A DNA stretch of 64,000 nt from contig RSEF01000005.1 of the NCBI GenBank assembly GCA_003993805.1, forward strand, positions 16,387,324-16,451,323. The letters are read 5' to 3'. The notes beneath the pieces were generated by a model. That model made no database searches, was not told the origin of the DNA, and saw only the letters and a program-made list of their open reading frames with translations. Numbering within the stretch: position 1 is the first letter of the stretch; each line of letters starts with the position of its first letter. The position numbers were made by a program, and so were the translations under genes. The stretch comes from Himantopus leucocephalus. Its lineage: Eukaryota; Chordata; Aves; Charadriiformes; Recurvirostridae. Below are positions 25,786 to 42,556 of this stretch, one piece after another.

Positions 25786-26003
25786 CAGGTTAGACATTAG
25801 GGATGAACTAAATCACTAGGAGTGTAATGCAGCACTGGAACAGGCTGTCCAGAGAGGTTGACAAATCTCAATCCCCTAAGGTTTTCAAAACAAAGCAAGA
25901 CAAAGCCATGGCTGACCCATGTCAACAGCAGTCCTCGTTTGAGTGGAGGAGGTACCATGTAAACCCTCAGAGGTCCCTTCCAACCCTTATTTCTATGATT
26001 CTA
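25786..26003 (+). mobile_element. CR1 LINE 3' end, 5'-truncated
   Basis: The sequence contains TTAGACATTAGGGATGAA, CACTGGAACAGGCTGTCCAG, GACAAAGCCATGGCTGACC, AGAGGTCCCTTCCAACCC and a final TTCTATGATTCTA. These are the landmarks of the CR1 3' end in plus orientation. It is several substitutions away from the common form, so it is moderately old. Confidence 0.92.
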
Positions 26004-29000
26004 CACATTTGTCCAATATTTCACTCCTGTACCCTGTAACAATCTTGCTATCTGAGATTTCTTCGTCCTTGATATCTCCTTTTTTCCTCAAGCAGTATGT
26101 CATCAGCTCCAGTCTTGACATTTGAGAGTCTGAATGCTGGTTCAATTTGTATTGTGATGCGTCTGCAGCCAAATGGATGCAGAAAGACATTGAATCATTG
26201 GTATCTGCCAAAAAATAGGTGACAGGTTGCCAGATGTCAGGATGGCTCAATGAACTATATGCCCTCTTGGTACATAAGCAGCAAGTGGCTGTTACCTAGC
26301 ACTGAGCAGATACTATGTCCTCAGTCACCGGTAATCAGTACCACTCTCTCCTCAATACTAAATAAAGCAGTTTTCAGCTGTGCTTTTACCTAAAAGTGTT
26401 CTCACCCCTATTGTCCTTTCTCAGCCACGCAGGAGGGCAAGGACACCTTTTCTCTCAAAAATGAAAGCTTTAAGGTTAACAGATCTCTGAGGTTTTTAGT
26501 TTTTTTTACTGTTATAGGCAGTATTTAGATATGTTTCTACCTGGTGCTGGACTTCCATGTCAGTCCCTGTGAAATACATCTTTTTACTCTGCTAGGCTAC
26601 CGGGCAGGACCCAGATGCCTCGTCTCTTATATTGGGGATATTCTGGTACTATAGAGCAATCAGATCTACAATTTGCACTGCACTGCTGTCCCGAAAGGGT
26701 TTGGCACTCTTAGGTATTCCCACAAGACTACTTCCTAATCCAAGTTCCTCCGCGGCTGCTAAACTTACAACTTACACCCCTGTATGAAAAAGAAGTGAAA
26801 ACATGACCCCAGATGACTGTGATAACAGCTGTGTGCCACTCTGTCCTGGGTCCAATGATCTTACCCATTTGTTCTTAAGTAAATGTTATTATTTTCTGGA
26901 TTTGATAAATCAGGGATTGATTTAAGAGGTGGAAATGAGGATAAAATGAATTCGTAATACCTAGAGGATAATATGCACTCTCTTACTGTGTGTGTCTTTC
27001 CTTTCTGCCTTGAAAGTGCTGCTGTGGACGGTGAGGGACAACAGGAGGTTAGCAAAGGACAGAAGGGATTTAGGAAGGAAATTCAGGGACAGCTGAGGGA
27101 GCAAGAGTGAAGAGAGGAAATTCATCAAAGAAAAGTGATAAGAACATTAGACTGAGGGGATTTATTTCAGGGTATTAGGAAGGAAATATAAGAAGAAAAA
27201 TCTCTAAAAAATAACTTTATGCTAAAGTATTTCACAGCTGGGGGAAATTATTCTGCCTCTATTGACAGCAAGTTCTTTCTGCTGGACCATCTCCACACAC
27301 ACAGATCTAGACACACACACCATATTTTTGCCGACAGAGCAATAGTAAATTCCAGTTTATTACAAAGATCCACGGTGACAGGTTTCTGACAGACTGTGTG
27401 ACCGGACTTATTTTATGGACACCATAAAATGTAATCTATTAGCAATTCTTATAGGACAACGTGTGTATCACGACTGTTGGAAATCTGCTTCAGGTATAAT
27501 GGAGAAAACTAGTAACATAATCCCCATCTCCCGGTACGTTTGTTATGACAGCTTTTGCATATTCTGGTGACTCTTCTTCATTTTAGATCTTCTAGCCTTG
27601 GTCACTTAGTTATATAGAGCTGTACAGAACAGTCGTACAAGCTATTAGGAACTGGAGGAATAATACATACCCCATTAAAAGACAGGAGCATTCCTTATGA
27701 ACAGACTTGAGAGGAAACTAGGTGTTGCTGTTTTGTTTACACATGTTGCTATTATTTTTTTCCTGTAGTTAGGCCTGCATCTGAGAGATACAGATGATAA
27801 AACAAGTTTCTATGTCCTGGAGCAACAGGAAACCTAAACATAGAAAAAAACTACAGAGCTGCACTCTGTTGTGTTACACCTTGCACCAGTGACTTTTCCT
27901 CACCGCTTTTCTACTGAATATACAGAAGAGGAGGTACTTGTTGTGAGAGCTGCAAGCTATTGATCATGTTTCTCAGGCCAGATCCTTCTTCTTGAGTGTT
28001 GACAGCTGTTCGCCCCTGCCTTACCAAAATGTTCTCAAACAAGACTTTGAATGTGTTAATTTTAGCATAATCTAGAGCATCAGTCCCAAATTTCCAGAAA
28101 GGAAATCGCCTGACTGAGTTTTCACTGAGCATTCTTGAAAAAGCCAGCCTGCACCCCAGAATTTCTTGCCACTTTCAAAAGTCTCTATTTCCACCAGGGG
28201 CAATGTTACTGAGCAATCGTTACACGCTGAGAGACTGCAACAGATGCAGAAGTTCAAGATTAAATTCAATCTCTCCTTCCCTATGGTTTGTAGAGAATTA
28301 AGGTAACATCTCCATTACCCCTCACAGCACAAAGCCATTGCTGTTGCCTCCCCATGCAGCTGCAGAGCATACCATATTATATTACACCACAAGGTTCAAG
28401 AATACCAGGTGTCCTGACAACGCAGTGATTGCTTCTTCCACATCGGAGCAAAATCAACCACACCGTGACTGCAATTTTGCCGCTGCATGGTAGCTGGACC
28501 ACTAGAGCATGGGCTTGAGCTCTCTTAGTATTAGCGCACCTGGAAGATTCTCTTGGAGTTGGACAAGAAACACCATTTTGAACTAAAACTCTGGAGTCTC
28601 CTCTATGTGTGCTGTGTGCATCCATGGGAGGACAGCAGGGGAATACAAACAATGGTTTACTGGTATGGGATTGCTCTTCATGAACAGACCAGCATATTAA
28701 ATACACGCTAACCATGGATTCGGCATCTCAGGATGCCGGAAGGCAAGGCAGCGAGTTCAAAGATAGCACCTGGTAAAAGAGGAAATGCCCAAACACCCAA
28801 AAACTTACCACTACACAGATCAACATGCTCTAACAGCAGCAAAGCAAACCCATGGCATATTGTATCCAGCTCCACCTGACAGCTCTGGAACTAACAGATA
28901 ATTGAACTGGGAATGAGCCTTCCCAGATTTTTCCCTAAATTTGTGCCAACTATTTAATAGCACAAACTGCAGGGATAGATAGAGTAAGGCCTGGTTTACG

Positions 29001-32000
29001 CTTAACAAATGATCAGCAAAATGTTCATGTTGGATAGAAGAATGCAAAACAAAAAGAGCCTGCATCCACTAGCTGAGAATGCAATGCCAGCCCTTGGCTC
29101 TTAGTTGTACTAGTTAAATATCCATTAGGTGACACATTTTGTCTGAGCTGGGAAACTCATAAGCTATATATGAGGCTAAGAAATGCTTCTGAACAGAAAG
29201 GTACTGCTGGTGTACAAGGCACCACCCAGTTGTTTCAGCAAAACTTTAAGACAACCTTTGAATAAAGTCTTTGCTCAAATGGCTTACCTGCTATATACAG
29301 GAATGGACTATATCCCTTAATTGGGATGGATCAGTATATTGACGTTTATGGTGCTTATTCTACATGATGGATGCAGGGTCAAATACCTGAGCCAATTCTG
29401 GTCTCAGTCAATCTACTTAAGGATTGATGTCCCATTACTGCTAGAGCTCTTCTGATGTAATGCTGGTTCTCTTTCCAGGAGCAAAGAAAAAAGAATGAAA
29501 AGGTTTCCAGACAAGATGCTAGAATGTGAAATACAAACTGATGTAAAATGGAGTCAGAAGTCTTTTCTTCTGCAACCCAGAAAAAAAAAGTTTAAGATCA
29601 AAAAGAAAATATACAACAACTTAAACCACACTTGCCAAGCTACCCTTGGTCCTTAATGAAATCACCCTGCAAAGCACATGCTGTGTTGCAGCCCTGAGAT
29701 TCCACCATCTTTGTCCTCCTAAATTGTTTACAGCCTTTTGCAATGACACTGAACAAACACTGGCATGGTAGAATCATGAAAACCAGATATAACAGTCTCT
29801 AAAAACTCCAGAATACATTCTGGCACAATGCACACTCATTCAATTCCAACAGGGGTGAGGAATAATTTAAAAAATCCTATACTGTTGCTCTGATACTTAT
29901 AGATACGGGTTTCAAATGGTTCCGTCAATAGTGCTTTCACTCTGCTGACTGCCTCTGAGTTTCACTCTGAGTTTTGCTCTCAGTCCAGGAAGAAATTGTG
30001 TGAGCAAAGAAAATGATTTTTTATAAAGAGCTGTATAACTTAAAAATCTCTGTAGTTCAGGTCAGAAAACTTGCCACCCTAACTCCTTTTCTGCTTAAAA
30101 GACTTGAGAAGTTATTTTATCCATAATTTTTATCCAAATGCATTTCCTATCTGTAGATGTGGCCAATTCTACCTGTGGCTCAACCAGAACCCACTCTCCT
30201 GTGGCATCCTCTACTCTCTGCAGACTGGGATAGGTTTCATCCATGAACCTCATCAGACTGATTGATTAACCACAGAACAGAGCTGGTTGCAGTGCTGGTA
30301 GAAAAAGTCAACTAAAAGAGGTTTTAGCTTAAGTCAGATCAAAATCCAATGCTTTTTAGCATTTTTTCATCAACCTTCAGTGAGTCAGGAAAAAAAAAGA
30401 AGCAAAGTTTTGAATGCACCAAAGAGCCTGCAGCTCCAGACTGAAAAAAACAATCTCGCCAGACCCATGGTTCACATCTGGAGTTAACAGAGACTACAGC
30501 TCCAGGTGGCTCTGCTACAAAGACCACCCAGCCTGGAGGAGTCCAAAGCTTCAGGTTCCCAGACCAATTGTGTGTCCAGCCAGCCAGAAATTCTGGAAAT
30601 AGTATGGGATCTGACCAGGGGTTACAAGTTCTGGATGCCAATCTCAAGATTTTCACACTCCGCACCCCAATTCTACAAGACTGAGCCTGGAAGCTAACCT
30701 TCACCTGGGGTTCCCCTTGCCTTTCAGGGTAACTCCTACTAGTTGTCCTTTGCAGGAAACGGACTCTCCCATGTATCAACACTTTGTAGGGTCACATCTC
30801 TCTATCCGGAGATGCTGGGTCTGCCCTATAGCTGTGGTCATCTTGGCTTGATAACCTAGGGCTCAGAGATGGTGGCAGTCCCTGCAGAGGCAGGGCTTTC
30901 AGGGTCTCTGCTTTGGAGATGGCAAGCAGGACTCCCTATCAGCCTGCTATGAATCCACAGAGAGTTCAGAAGAAACCTAGTCTTTGATATCAGAAGACAT
31001 TTTAGTGAATCAGCATCTTTTGATAAAACTAAGCTTTGGCAAAGGAAGAGGAGAATTTCTAGAAGCTTCCGTAGATGAAGCAATGTCAAATCAAACTATG
31101 GTCTGTTGCACCCCAAAAGCAAGCATGGTGCAATTACAGTGGAAACAGGTAAAGAGAAAGCTGAACAGAAAGGGTTTTTACATGCTAATTATTGACAGCA
31201 GCTTCACAGGTGCATAAGGACTAGATGGCAGAGCACATTTGACATCTCATCTCCGGGAGCAGTTACTTCCCTATCCAGGCATTAGGCTTATGATCTAGTG
31301 AAATGAATGGAAAAGGCATTCCTTGACTTCAACTAGCTCTAGCCAAGGCCCATGAGGGACATTCATTGCTGCATGACCGAGGCAGCACACGAGGATAGTA
31401 AACTGTCTGCGTCTATGTTTGCACACACAGGGCTGTGGGTAGAACATTTTTGGTATAATAGAGGTTTGAGCCAGACTGCTATAATACAAGTCTGCGGAAT
31501 TAAAAGTAGGGTGGAAAAAATAGGGCCAATTATTTTTATAGCTTGCCCAAATGCCTCAATTGATTATACTAACTTTAGAAAGCAAAAGGCACTGTGCACA
31601 CTTGACAGGTTTGTTCCTCTGACAGGTACATCATGTGCTCGTGATTCCTGTTTAATTTCCTTCTTTAAGAATACCTCAAACTGTGTTCCTTGTGGGTGTG
31701 GTGGAAAGTGGAGGCGGAGAGTGATTCTTCTCTGAAGGAAAATACAATTACCCAACTCCTTTAAATGCTCAAACAGATGACAAATGAACAGGCTTTCAAT
31801 GCTCCCTACCAGCTCCAGTTTAAAACAAAACACTCTGCATTATACATTCAGTAACAGATCCCTACTCCCAAACTCCCTATAGCAGAAGGGAACCAGGGGA
31901 AAAAAAAAAAAAGACCCTTTTATTTTCCCATGTTTTTCATATTGCAAGGTGCTTTTTTATCTCTTTGAACTCAGAAGAGAGACTCACACACATGAAGCTG

Positions 32001-33261
32001 TGCTGTGCTGAGTGGGTTGCAACTGGAATACGAACTAGGGTCACAGAGGTGGGGGGTGAGTATGTTTGTGCACTCAGGTTCTTTGATGAGTGCCAATCAT
32101 TCCTGCAGCTTGTTCACCCCCTATGCGCTGTCAAACATACACACAGACATGCAGACACTTCTAACTTGCTCTCTTCCAGTGCTAAAAGCAGACAAGCATG
32201 TGGTAATTCTCCAGGTTAAAGATGAGTGTGAGTGTGTGTTTTTAACAAGCACGGGCAGCAAATGTGCAAGGGACATTCCATGTAAGTGTGAACACGCTCC
32301 TGAGTACATTGCAACCTGCATGTTCAACAGCAAGTAAAAATACAGGTATCAGAGAGTACATACGGGTTTGGGGGAGATCTAATTTCCTTTATCCTTTCAT
32401 CTTTTTTTGCCATGAATACAAGTCCTTTGGGTTATTCTCCTCTCACAGCAGTATGCCAATCAATCAGAAGAATAATAATACCAGCAAGTTAGCACAGTGT
32501 TTCTTAATCAGGGAGTCCTGGAAAGTTTAATGACTGCTTTAAAACTTTTTCTTTAGGACTTCTGTTTAATAAAGGGAAATGCTTTCCCTATTTGCTATTT
32601 TTAATATGACCAGCTCCAAAATCTTGTGTGCCAGTATTCTAGACTGATCTAAATACATTTCACTGGTGAAATCATATGGTGTCATTTCTTTGTTCATTTG
32701 TACCCAATGGTAGGGGTATTCACTGGGATTCAGCAGAAGCTTAACACCATTTCCACTGCAATCAACAGTAAAACTCCTAACTACTGCAGCTGGAAAACAA
32801 TTAGTCTACTACTGAATACATTAAGAAAAAATGCTGATTTGGTGAAATTCAGGTTTGGCATTGGTGAGTTTGGCTTCGCTAATGTCAGGGAAACCGTGCT
32901 TGTTATGGTCAAAGCTGAATTTGAACCAGGTTACACTATTCAGTCTGTTTCTGTCTCTGTCTCAGATTTAGCTTCTTCCTGATACCGTTCTGATATTCTG
33001 GTAATGATTTCTGTAGACCAGGCCTCCAGTCAGCAGCTGAGGACAGCTAGGTCAGCCAATATCACAGTCTTTTGTTTGAAAAGTCTGAAAATGAGTTATT
33101 CCAAAGCGAAGATGCTGCTCTCAAGTATGCCCTTCTTTAACTTCACTTGGGGGAGCCTAAATTTCTGCTTCTGCCGACACCTTGCACAAGCACCTCTCTT
33201 TATGCTCCAGACAGAGATAAGTGACTTTTTACAGATTTCAAGTGTATGATTAGAAATTCAC
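26004..33261. other. Single-copy intronic sequence, no gene seen
   Basis: Unique sequence between a CR1 3' end and the ancient CR1/L3 element. It holds a decayed CA repeat, a purine-rich stretch around 27050-27210, and open frames (for example 30339-30782 minus, 147 codons) without resemblance to any family I know. Confidence 0.55.
27293..27321. repeat. Interrupted (CA)n microsatellite
   Basis: Two short CA runs (27293-27304 and 27310-27321) separated by GATCTAG-like sequence; an old, decayed microsatellite. Confidence 0.8.
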
Positions 33262-33790
33262 AGCTCCATGGATTTTAAGGCCAGAGAGGCCGTTGTGTTA
33301 ATATAGTCAGAGCTAATGCATAACATGGATGAGGAAACCATCTTCAACCAGTTCCTGCTGCAAGTCCAGCAGCTGAAGCTGAACTAGGAGTTAGGTTTTA
33401 GAAAAACACACAGAAGTTAAAGATGAATTTTAATAGTCTTTCAGGGGAGAAACTCAACAGAACTTTCGGTGGCTTGTTCCAATTAGTAACTTCATCCAGT
33501 GGTCAAATAGTCCTAGTATCTCTACATTTAATCTGTCTACCTACAGCTTACAACTGTTAGTTTCCAATAAGCTTTTTGCCCCCAAGACTGTAATATCCTC
33601 CATTATCAAATGCCTATCCTCCATATCAGTATTTACAGACTGTGATTAAGTTATGTCTTAACCTTCTCTTTAATAAACTAGGTAGATTGAGTCTCTTGAG
33701 TCTCTCATAAAACATGAGCACTGATTGTTTACTTACTCTCTCACATACTTTCTGAATTGTGCCCGATTTCTAAATCTTTTCCTTGAAGAA
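33262..33790 (-). mobile_element. Ancient CR1/L3-type LINE 3' region
   Basis: On the plus strand this carries degraded versions of landmarks of old amniote CR1-like elements: GATTTTAAGGCCAGAGAGGC, GGCTTGTTCCAATTAGTAAC, CTGTGATTAAGTTATGTCTT, AACCTTCTCTTTAATAAACT and GATTGAGTCTCTTGAGTCTC. The order agrees with a minus-strand element whose 3' end lies at the left. It is much more diverged than the other CR1 copies in the window and lacks a clear octamer tail. The subfamily cannot be assigned by eye. Confidence 0.7.
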
Positions 33791-33863
33791 CAGGCACCTC
33801 AACCAGACATGCTGCATTTCAGCAGTTTTTGCAACAAAACAATAACAATTATTATATGACTTT

Positions 33864-34079
33864 CTCTAGCAAAAGGGGAAAAAGCAGAGAAAAAAAGGAA
33901 GAAATCATAAAGTGGGGGAGAAAAGAAGAATGACAGCAGTTAAAAAGAGGCAAAATAACAACTGAAAGAAAATGGAGAAGGAAGGAAAGACTCAAAGTAG
34001 GACAAGGTTGCAAAGAAGTTAGTAGCTATTGAAATAGAAACTCAGGAAGAAGCAAAGGATGACGAAAAGACCATGCAAA
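33864..34079. repeat. Purine-rich tract
   Basis: About 215 bp dominated by A and G on the plus strand, with GGAAAAAGCAGAG, GGGGGAGAAAAGAAG and GAGAAGGAAGGAAAG runs. It lies just after the ancient CR1/L3 element. It has no reading frame of interest. Confidence 0.75.
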
Positions 34080-38026
<3,947 letters not shown>

Positions 38027-38820
38027 CTATTGAGATTTTTTCTATTAGTACACAACCCAGCAGTTGGCAACTTATATGCAAACGAATTTCCACTCGCCCC
38101 TCCTCCAGCCAGATAGATAAGGTCTTGTGAGTAATGAAGACCCTGCAGCCCACATTGTGACCATTTGGCAGTGAAGCCGCCAACATCCTAAATGCTGCTG
38201 CAGTTTCCGCCATTAAAGCTGTATTTTTGTTGAAGCACTGTATTCCAGCTCTCCTCACGACTCAAAGTGCATTCTACCAGTAAGAAGTAAACTTCTGCCA
38301 GTTTAACAGCACTAGGATAAAGGCTTTTGCTGACACTGACATCAACGAAAGCTCAGAAATCAACACAACTAGATGGTCAATTGCCTGCAGTGTAGACATG
38401 GCCTCTACATTTTTCTAGCTCCTTCCAAAGCTTTCATGGTCATAATAAAAAGGTACTTAGTTATGCTTTCCCTTACTATTTTAATTTACCCTGTTGTATA
38501 AAGTTAACACTGTGATGAATGCCATTGTGGTATCGAGGAACACCAACATATGCTGATACAATTCTAAATTCTTCTTACTTGTTATTATTTACTATATCCT
38601 TGTCCTCAAATAACTGTTAGAGTGCTGTTAGATGATTATACTGGCAAAAGGATTCTGAAAAGATCAGGATGTCTGAGCTATCACCAAAATATGGAACAAA
38701 ACTCCAAGAATTAAAAGAAAGAGGTAAGTAGCATCCACAAAGCATTATCCTTGCAAAATTTTGACCTAAATCTGCTGACTTGCATGAAAGTACATTGAGA
38801 TATCTACCACAAGTGTGTTT

Positions 38821-38842
38821 AAGATAGTCCTNAAGATAGTCC
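38821..38842. other. Single-N contig join with short duplicated flank
   Basis: AAGATAGTCC occurs directly before (38821-38830) and after (38833-38842) the lone N at 38832. This looks like overlapping contig ends that were joined without being merged. Confidence 0.7.
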
Positions 38843-39173
38843 CCTGAGCTCTCAACTCTATCACCATCAAGAAAATTTGTACCCAGAAAAATTGTACTTT
38901 GTAGGTCTATTCAAGTGAGATCTTGTTTGCTTCAGCTTTTACTCTTGTCAAACGTGCACATGAAGCACAACACCTGATAGGCTGGATCCCATCCCACTCC
39001 ACACACAATATGCCAAATTGCCATTTAGTTTAATTCAGTTATAACTGAAGTAAGAAGAAATGACACCTCCCTGCTGTCACTGAGACCTGCTGGGCTTCAC
39101 AGAGCATTTATGAGCAATGACATTGCACATTAAGAAAAAGTCTAGCTCAGCTCACAGCTCCTAGGTTGGGTTG

Positions 39174-39256
39174 CAGTTAAGATCCTGACCCCATCCCCTG
39201 ACGTAAACCACAAANCAGTTAAGATCCTGACCCCATCCCCTGACGCAAACCACAAA
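39174..39256. other. Single-N contig join with 41-bp duplicated flanks
   Basis: A 41-bp sequence starting CAGTTAAGATCC and ending ACCACAAA occurs at 39174-39214 and again at 39216-39256, on either side of N at 39215. The copies differ at one base (ACGT/ACGC). This is an assembly overlap that was not collapsed, not a natural tandem repeat. Confidence 0.9.
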
Positions 39257-41045
39257 GCCAAACACGTTGCTTTATCTACAAATTGAACACAACAGATCTG
39301 CAGCCCAGCGAAACAATGAACACAGGACTTCACACTTCTTATTGAGGAATGAATATATAGACTATTGCTTTACTACAAACTGTCCCCAGTGAAGTGAACT
39401 GGAGTTCATCAGGGACTCCAGCAATGTCCTGCAGATACCTGTCCGTATTTTTGCTACACAGTTAATCATAAATTTGGAACCATTAATCACTGGTTATTAT
39501 GCTAAGAAATAAACTCCCGACTCGCTTCCAGTCACATCTCTTTTATGGCGTGCTCAAGTGTTCTGGATATTTCTAGTCACATAATTTCTCAGTCTCATCT
39601 GGTTAAATGCTGACACCCTTACTTTCAGCCATGACATAAACAAGTCACAAAAATTAAGAATGCTGTGCACTGACAAATCCATTGGAAACTGTGCATAGCA
39701 ATAGCCTGTCCTCTGCCTGAAGCGGCCGAGAAGCACAGCTGGGGGAAGATGCTGTGATGTCCAGCCAATCCTCACTCTTATGTCTGAATTTTGTCTATTC
39801 AATAAATTTATAATATTACTCATAGCACTACTGGCTCTCTGTTCACCATTCATAGCAGCTGCAGCCTTACTTACGTGTCTTCTCTTTGGCTTTGTTCTGT
39901 GTTTGGTAAGTGGCTACTTGGCACCACTTTGTTGAAAGTGTGCACAGTTTCAATCTGTGCCGATTGCTTCCTTCCTCCTCCCACAACAAATCACAGCTCT
40001 ACATCACTCTTACAGCACTACCACATCATTCTTTACATCGCTCTTAGTTACGCTTTCAAATCTCGTCTGAACCTCTAGCTCAGTCCTTTATATCCTGACT
40101 CCCAAAATCTGTGACACAGTGCTGTACTGTAACGTGCTGCAGAACAATTATTTTAAGAGGTCAATAAAGGTGACAAACAACTGCTCTCTGTAACTGGTCC
40201 TTCACCCCTAAGAAAATATAAAAACTTCTGGTATCTCACACTTCAGGGTTTGATATCAAATGTTGTTTCTCCCAAATCAAGACATCTGTCCCACTGAATT
40301 TGGCTGATCTGTCCTTTGTCCTCCCTGAAGCACACTGTCACTGAGTCATAGGAGGGTTTTAATGATGAACTTCTGGGACACTACCATGCTGTACAGGTAA
40401 TCTTCAGAGCATTCTCTCTCCTTCTGGCTACTAACCTCCCACAGAAACTCAAAAATTAAGATTAAACTATTCTGTTTACTCTGATAAAAAAGTTAATCAA
40501 CTGTTAGAAGACACTGCACACTGATACTGAACTATACTGATTTTATATTGAATTAATTTCATTGACCTCAAGAAGTCGTTCTTGATTTACACCACGGTAC
40601 CAGAGGACAGAATGAGAACACGCATGTGAGATTTAATGCATTCTTCCTCTTCTCCCGATTCACATTTTAAAAATCAAGGAAAAAAATGCACTGTCATCGC
40701 TGCCTGTTTTGTGGAGATAGAACTTTAAGACAACCCTCTGAACAGCCCAAGACAGCGTTTTTCACTGTACTAAGTTCGCTGAATGTAATTTTAGGATAAA
40801 AATAAAACATATTGCTCTGCCTTACCTCCTTCCCCCTCCCCTAGCAACTTCCTGTTGACATTTGCATGCCAGCCTAACAAAAAAAAAACCAAACCTCTTA
40901 GTAAGTCCATCTATATGATAAAGCCCTCCTGCTACTACTAGGAAATCCTAATTGAGCTTGGGCAGAAAGGTCTTGTACTCAGGACTTTTGTTTCTGTCCT
41001 ATAATTCCAATCTAGTGTGTGACTACTCAGAGATGACTTACATGG

Positions 41046-41284
41046 GGATGTGAACTCCTGTGGGCTTCAAATTGGGAAGGGAAGGGAAGCCCTTTTCCTG
41101 ACACAGAGAAATAAACCATTCAAGATGTATTATATATCTGCGTAATGACAGACCCGTAGAANGGATGTGAACTCCTGTGGGCTTCAAATTGGGAAGGGAA
41201 GGGAAGGGAAGCCCTTTTCCTGACACAGAGAACGTAAACCATTCAAGATGTATTATATATCTGCATAATGACAGACCCGTAGAG
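41046..41284. other. Single-N contig join with ~118-bp duplicated flanks
   Basis: A block starting GGATGTGAACTCC and ending GACCCGTAGA occurs at 41046-41161 and at 41163-41284, around N at 41162. The right copy has one extra GGGAA unit in a short GGGAA repeat and small changes, as expected for two alleles. A false duplication is the likely reading. Confidence 0.92.
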
Positions 41285-42407
41285 AGAATAAGAAGCAACT
41301 ATGTGAGTAAACTGCTAAGCTATTACTGAAATGAAAGTGGCAGAAATGCCTGCTTAGAAACAAACGTCCAAGGTACATTTACAGGGTTGTGGAAGTGGCT
41401 GTGGCCCTTCCACTTTTTGCTCACCTGTATACACAGCTCTTAATGAACACCTCGAATCTATAGCAAAACTCCAATATAGATATGTCAACAGGTTAGGTAC
41501 TTACATGTAAAGCTTATCTATACATCCAGGCCAGCACAGGTACCTGTGTGGTCCCCAAAGGAAAACAAACAAGGTTGCCCCTAAGAGGATATTTTGCACT
41601 GGCTTGGCTTAAAGCAAGTCTGCAGGCAACAAACAGAGTTTGAACTTGTCAGCTTCATGACTAATTAACCCCTCAAATACAGGCAAGTGATCTTCTGTTA
41701 ACTGTTAAAGTTAACTGCGGTCTGTCCTGGCAGAAAACCTAAAGATGCTGTGGGAATCAAGCACTTGAACTTCCCCCCAACCACTCACATAGCTGTCACA
41801 CCCACTCACTCCTCGGGGCACGCTTCAGATTTCCATCCATTGGTAGTTCCTGGGGGGTCTTGGGCACTGACATGCTGGGGCTTTCAAATAGGCTGTTACA
41901 TCCTATGAGCTGCAAACATTGGGCTGCTTTTGATCTTAGCCACTGAACAGCACCAGAACCAGCCCTATAATTTCAGGTTGGGGAGCAAAGAAGAAAACAT
42001 GAACACGCTGAAAAGCAAGGGGAGGTGTAAGCTAACATTGTCTTTTCATTTATAATTAAAAGCCATGAATTGAAAATCAATGAGCATGAGGAAGCCCAGA
42101 TGACACAAGGCAAGGATGCCATTCAAGGAAGAAGAGCAAAGGGAAGTGTACAGGCCTGACACAGCCTAATGCTGCACTGACCTGCTAACAACCGTGCCTG
42201 TGCATTTTGCTGCTAGTAAACTCCCGCTCTGCGGATGCTTAAAGATACACAGCTCTTTTCTGAAATGGGCAGGAGCTTATGCGATGAGCGAGGGACAGAT
42301 TTAAATCAGCTGGACAGTTGAATAGCCCATCCTGAAGCAGGAATCCTTTATTTTACCCAAGAATAATGCACTGTGGGGATGGAGAAACAAAAGCTTCCCT
42401 CCAGCTG

Positions 42408-42556
42408 AGACAACACCCTGGAGGTGTTTAAAAAAAAGGGTAGATGTGGTACTTGGGGATATTGTTTAGAAGTGGTTTTGGCAGGTTAGGTTAATGGTTG
42501 GACTTGATGATCTTAAAGGTCTCTTCCAACCTTAACAATTCTATGATTCTATGAAT
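42408..42556 (+). mobile_element. CR1 LINE 3' end, short
   Basis: It begins near CACCCTGGAGGTGTTTAA, continues with GTTAGGTTAATGGTTGGACT, GATGATCTTAAAGGTCTC and TTCCAACCTTAACAATTC, and ends TATGATTCTATGA. This is the last 150 bp or so of a CR1 element in plus orientation, close in sequence to the copy at 21022-21228 in the opposite orientation. Confidence 0.93.

Noticed and set aside
39142..39333. Minus-strand open frame with an internal amino-acid repeat
   Set aside because: The repeat is created by the duplicated flanks of the N at 39215.
41038..41298. Minus-strand open frame with a repeated 40-residue block
   Set aside because: It comes from the false duplication around the N at 41162, not from a repeat protein.
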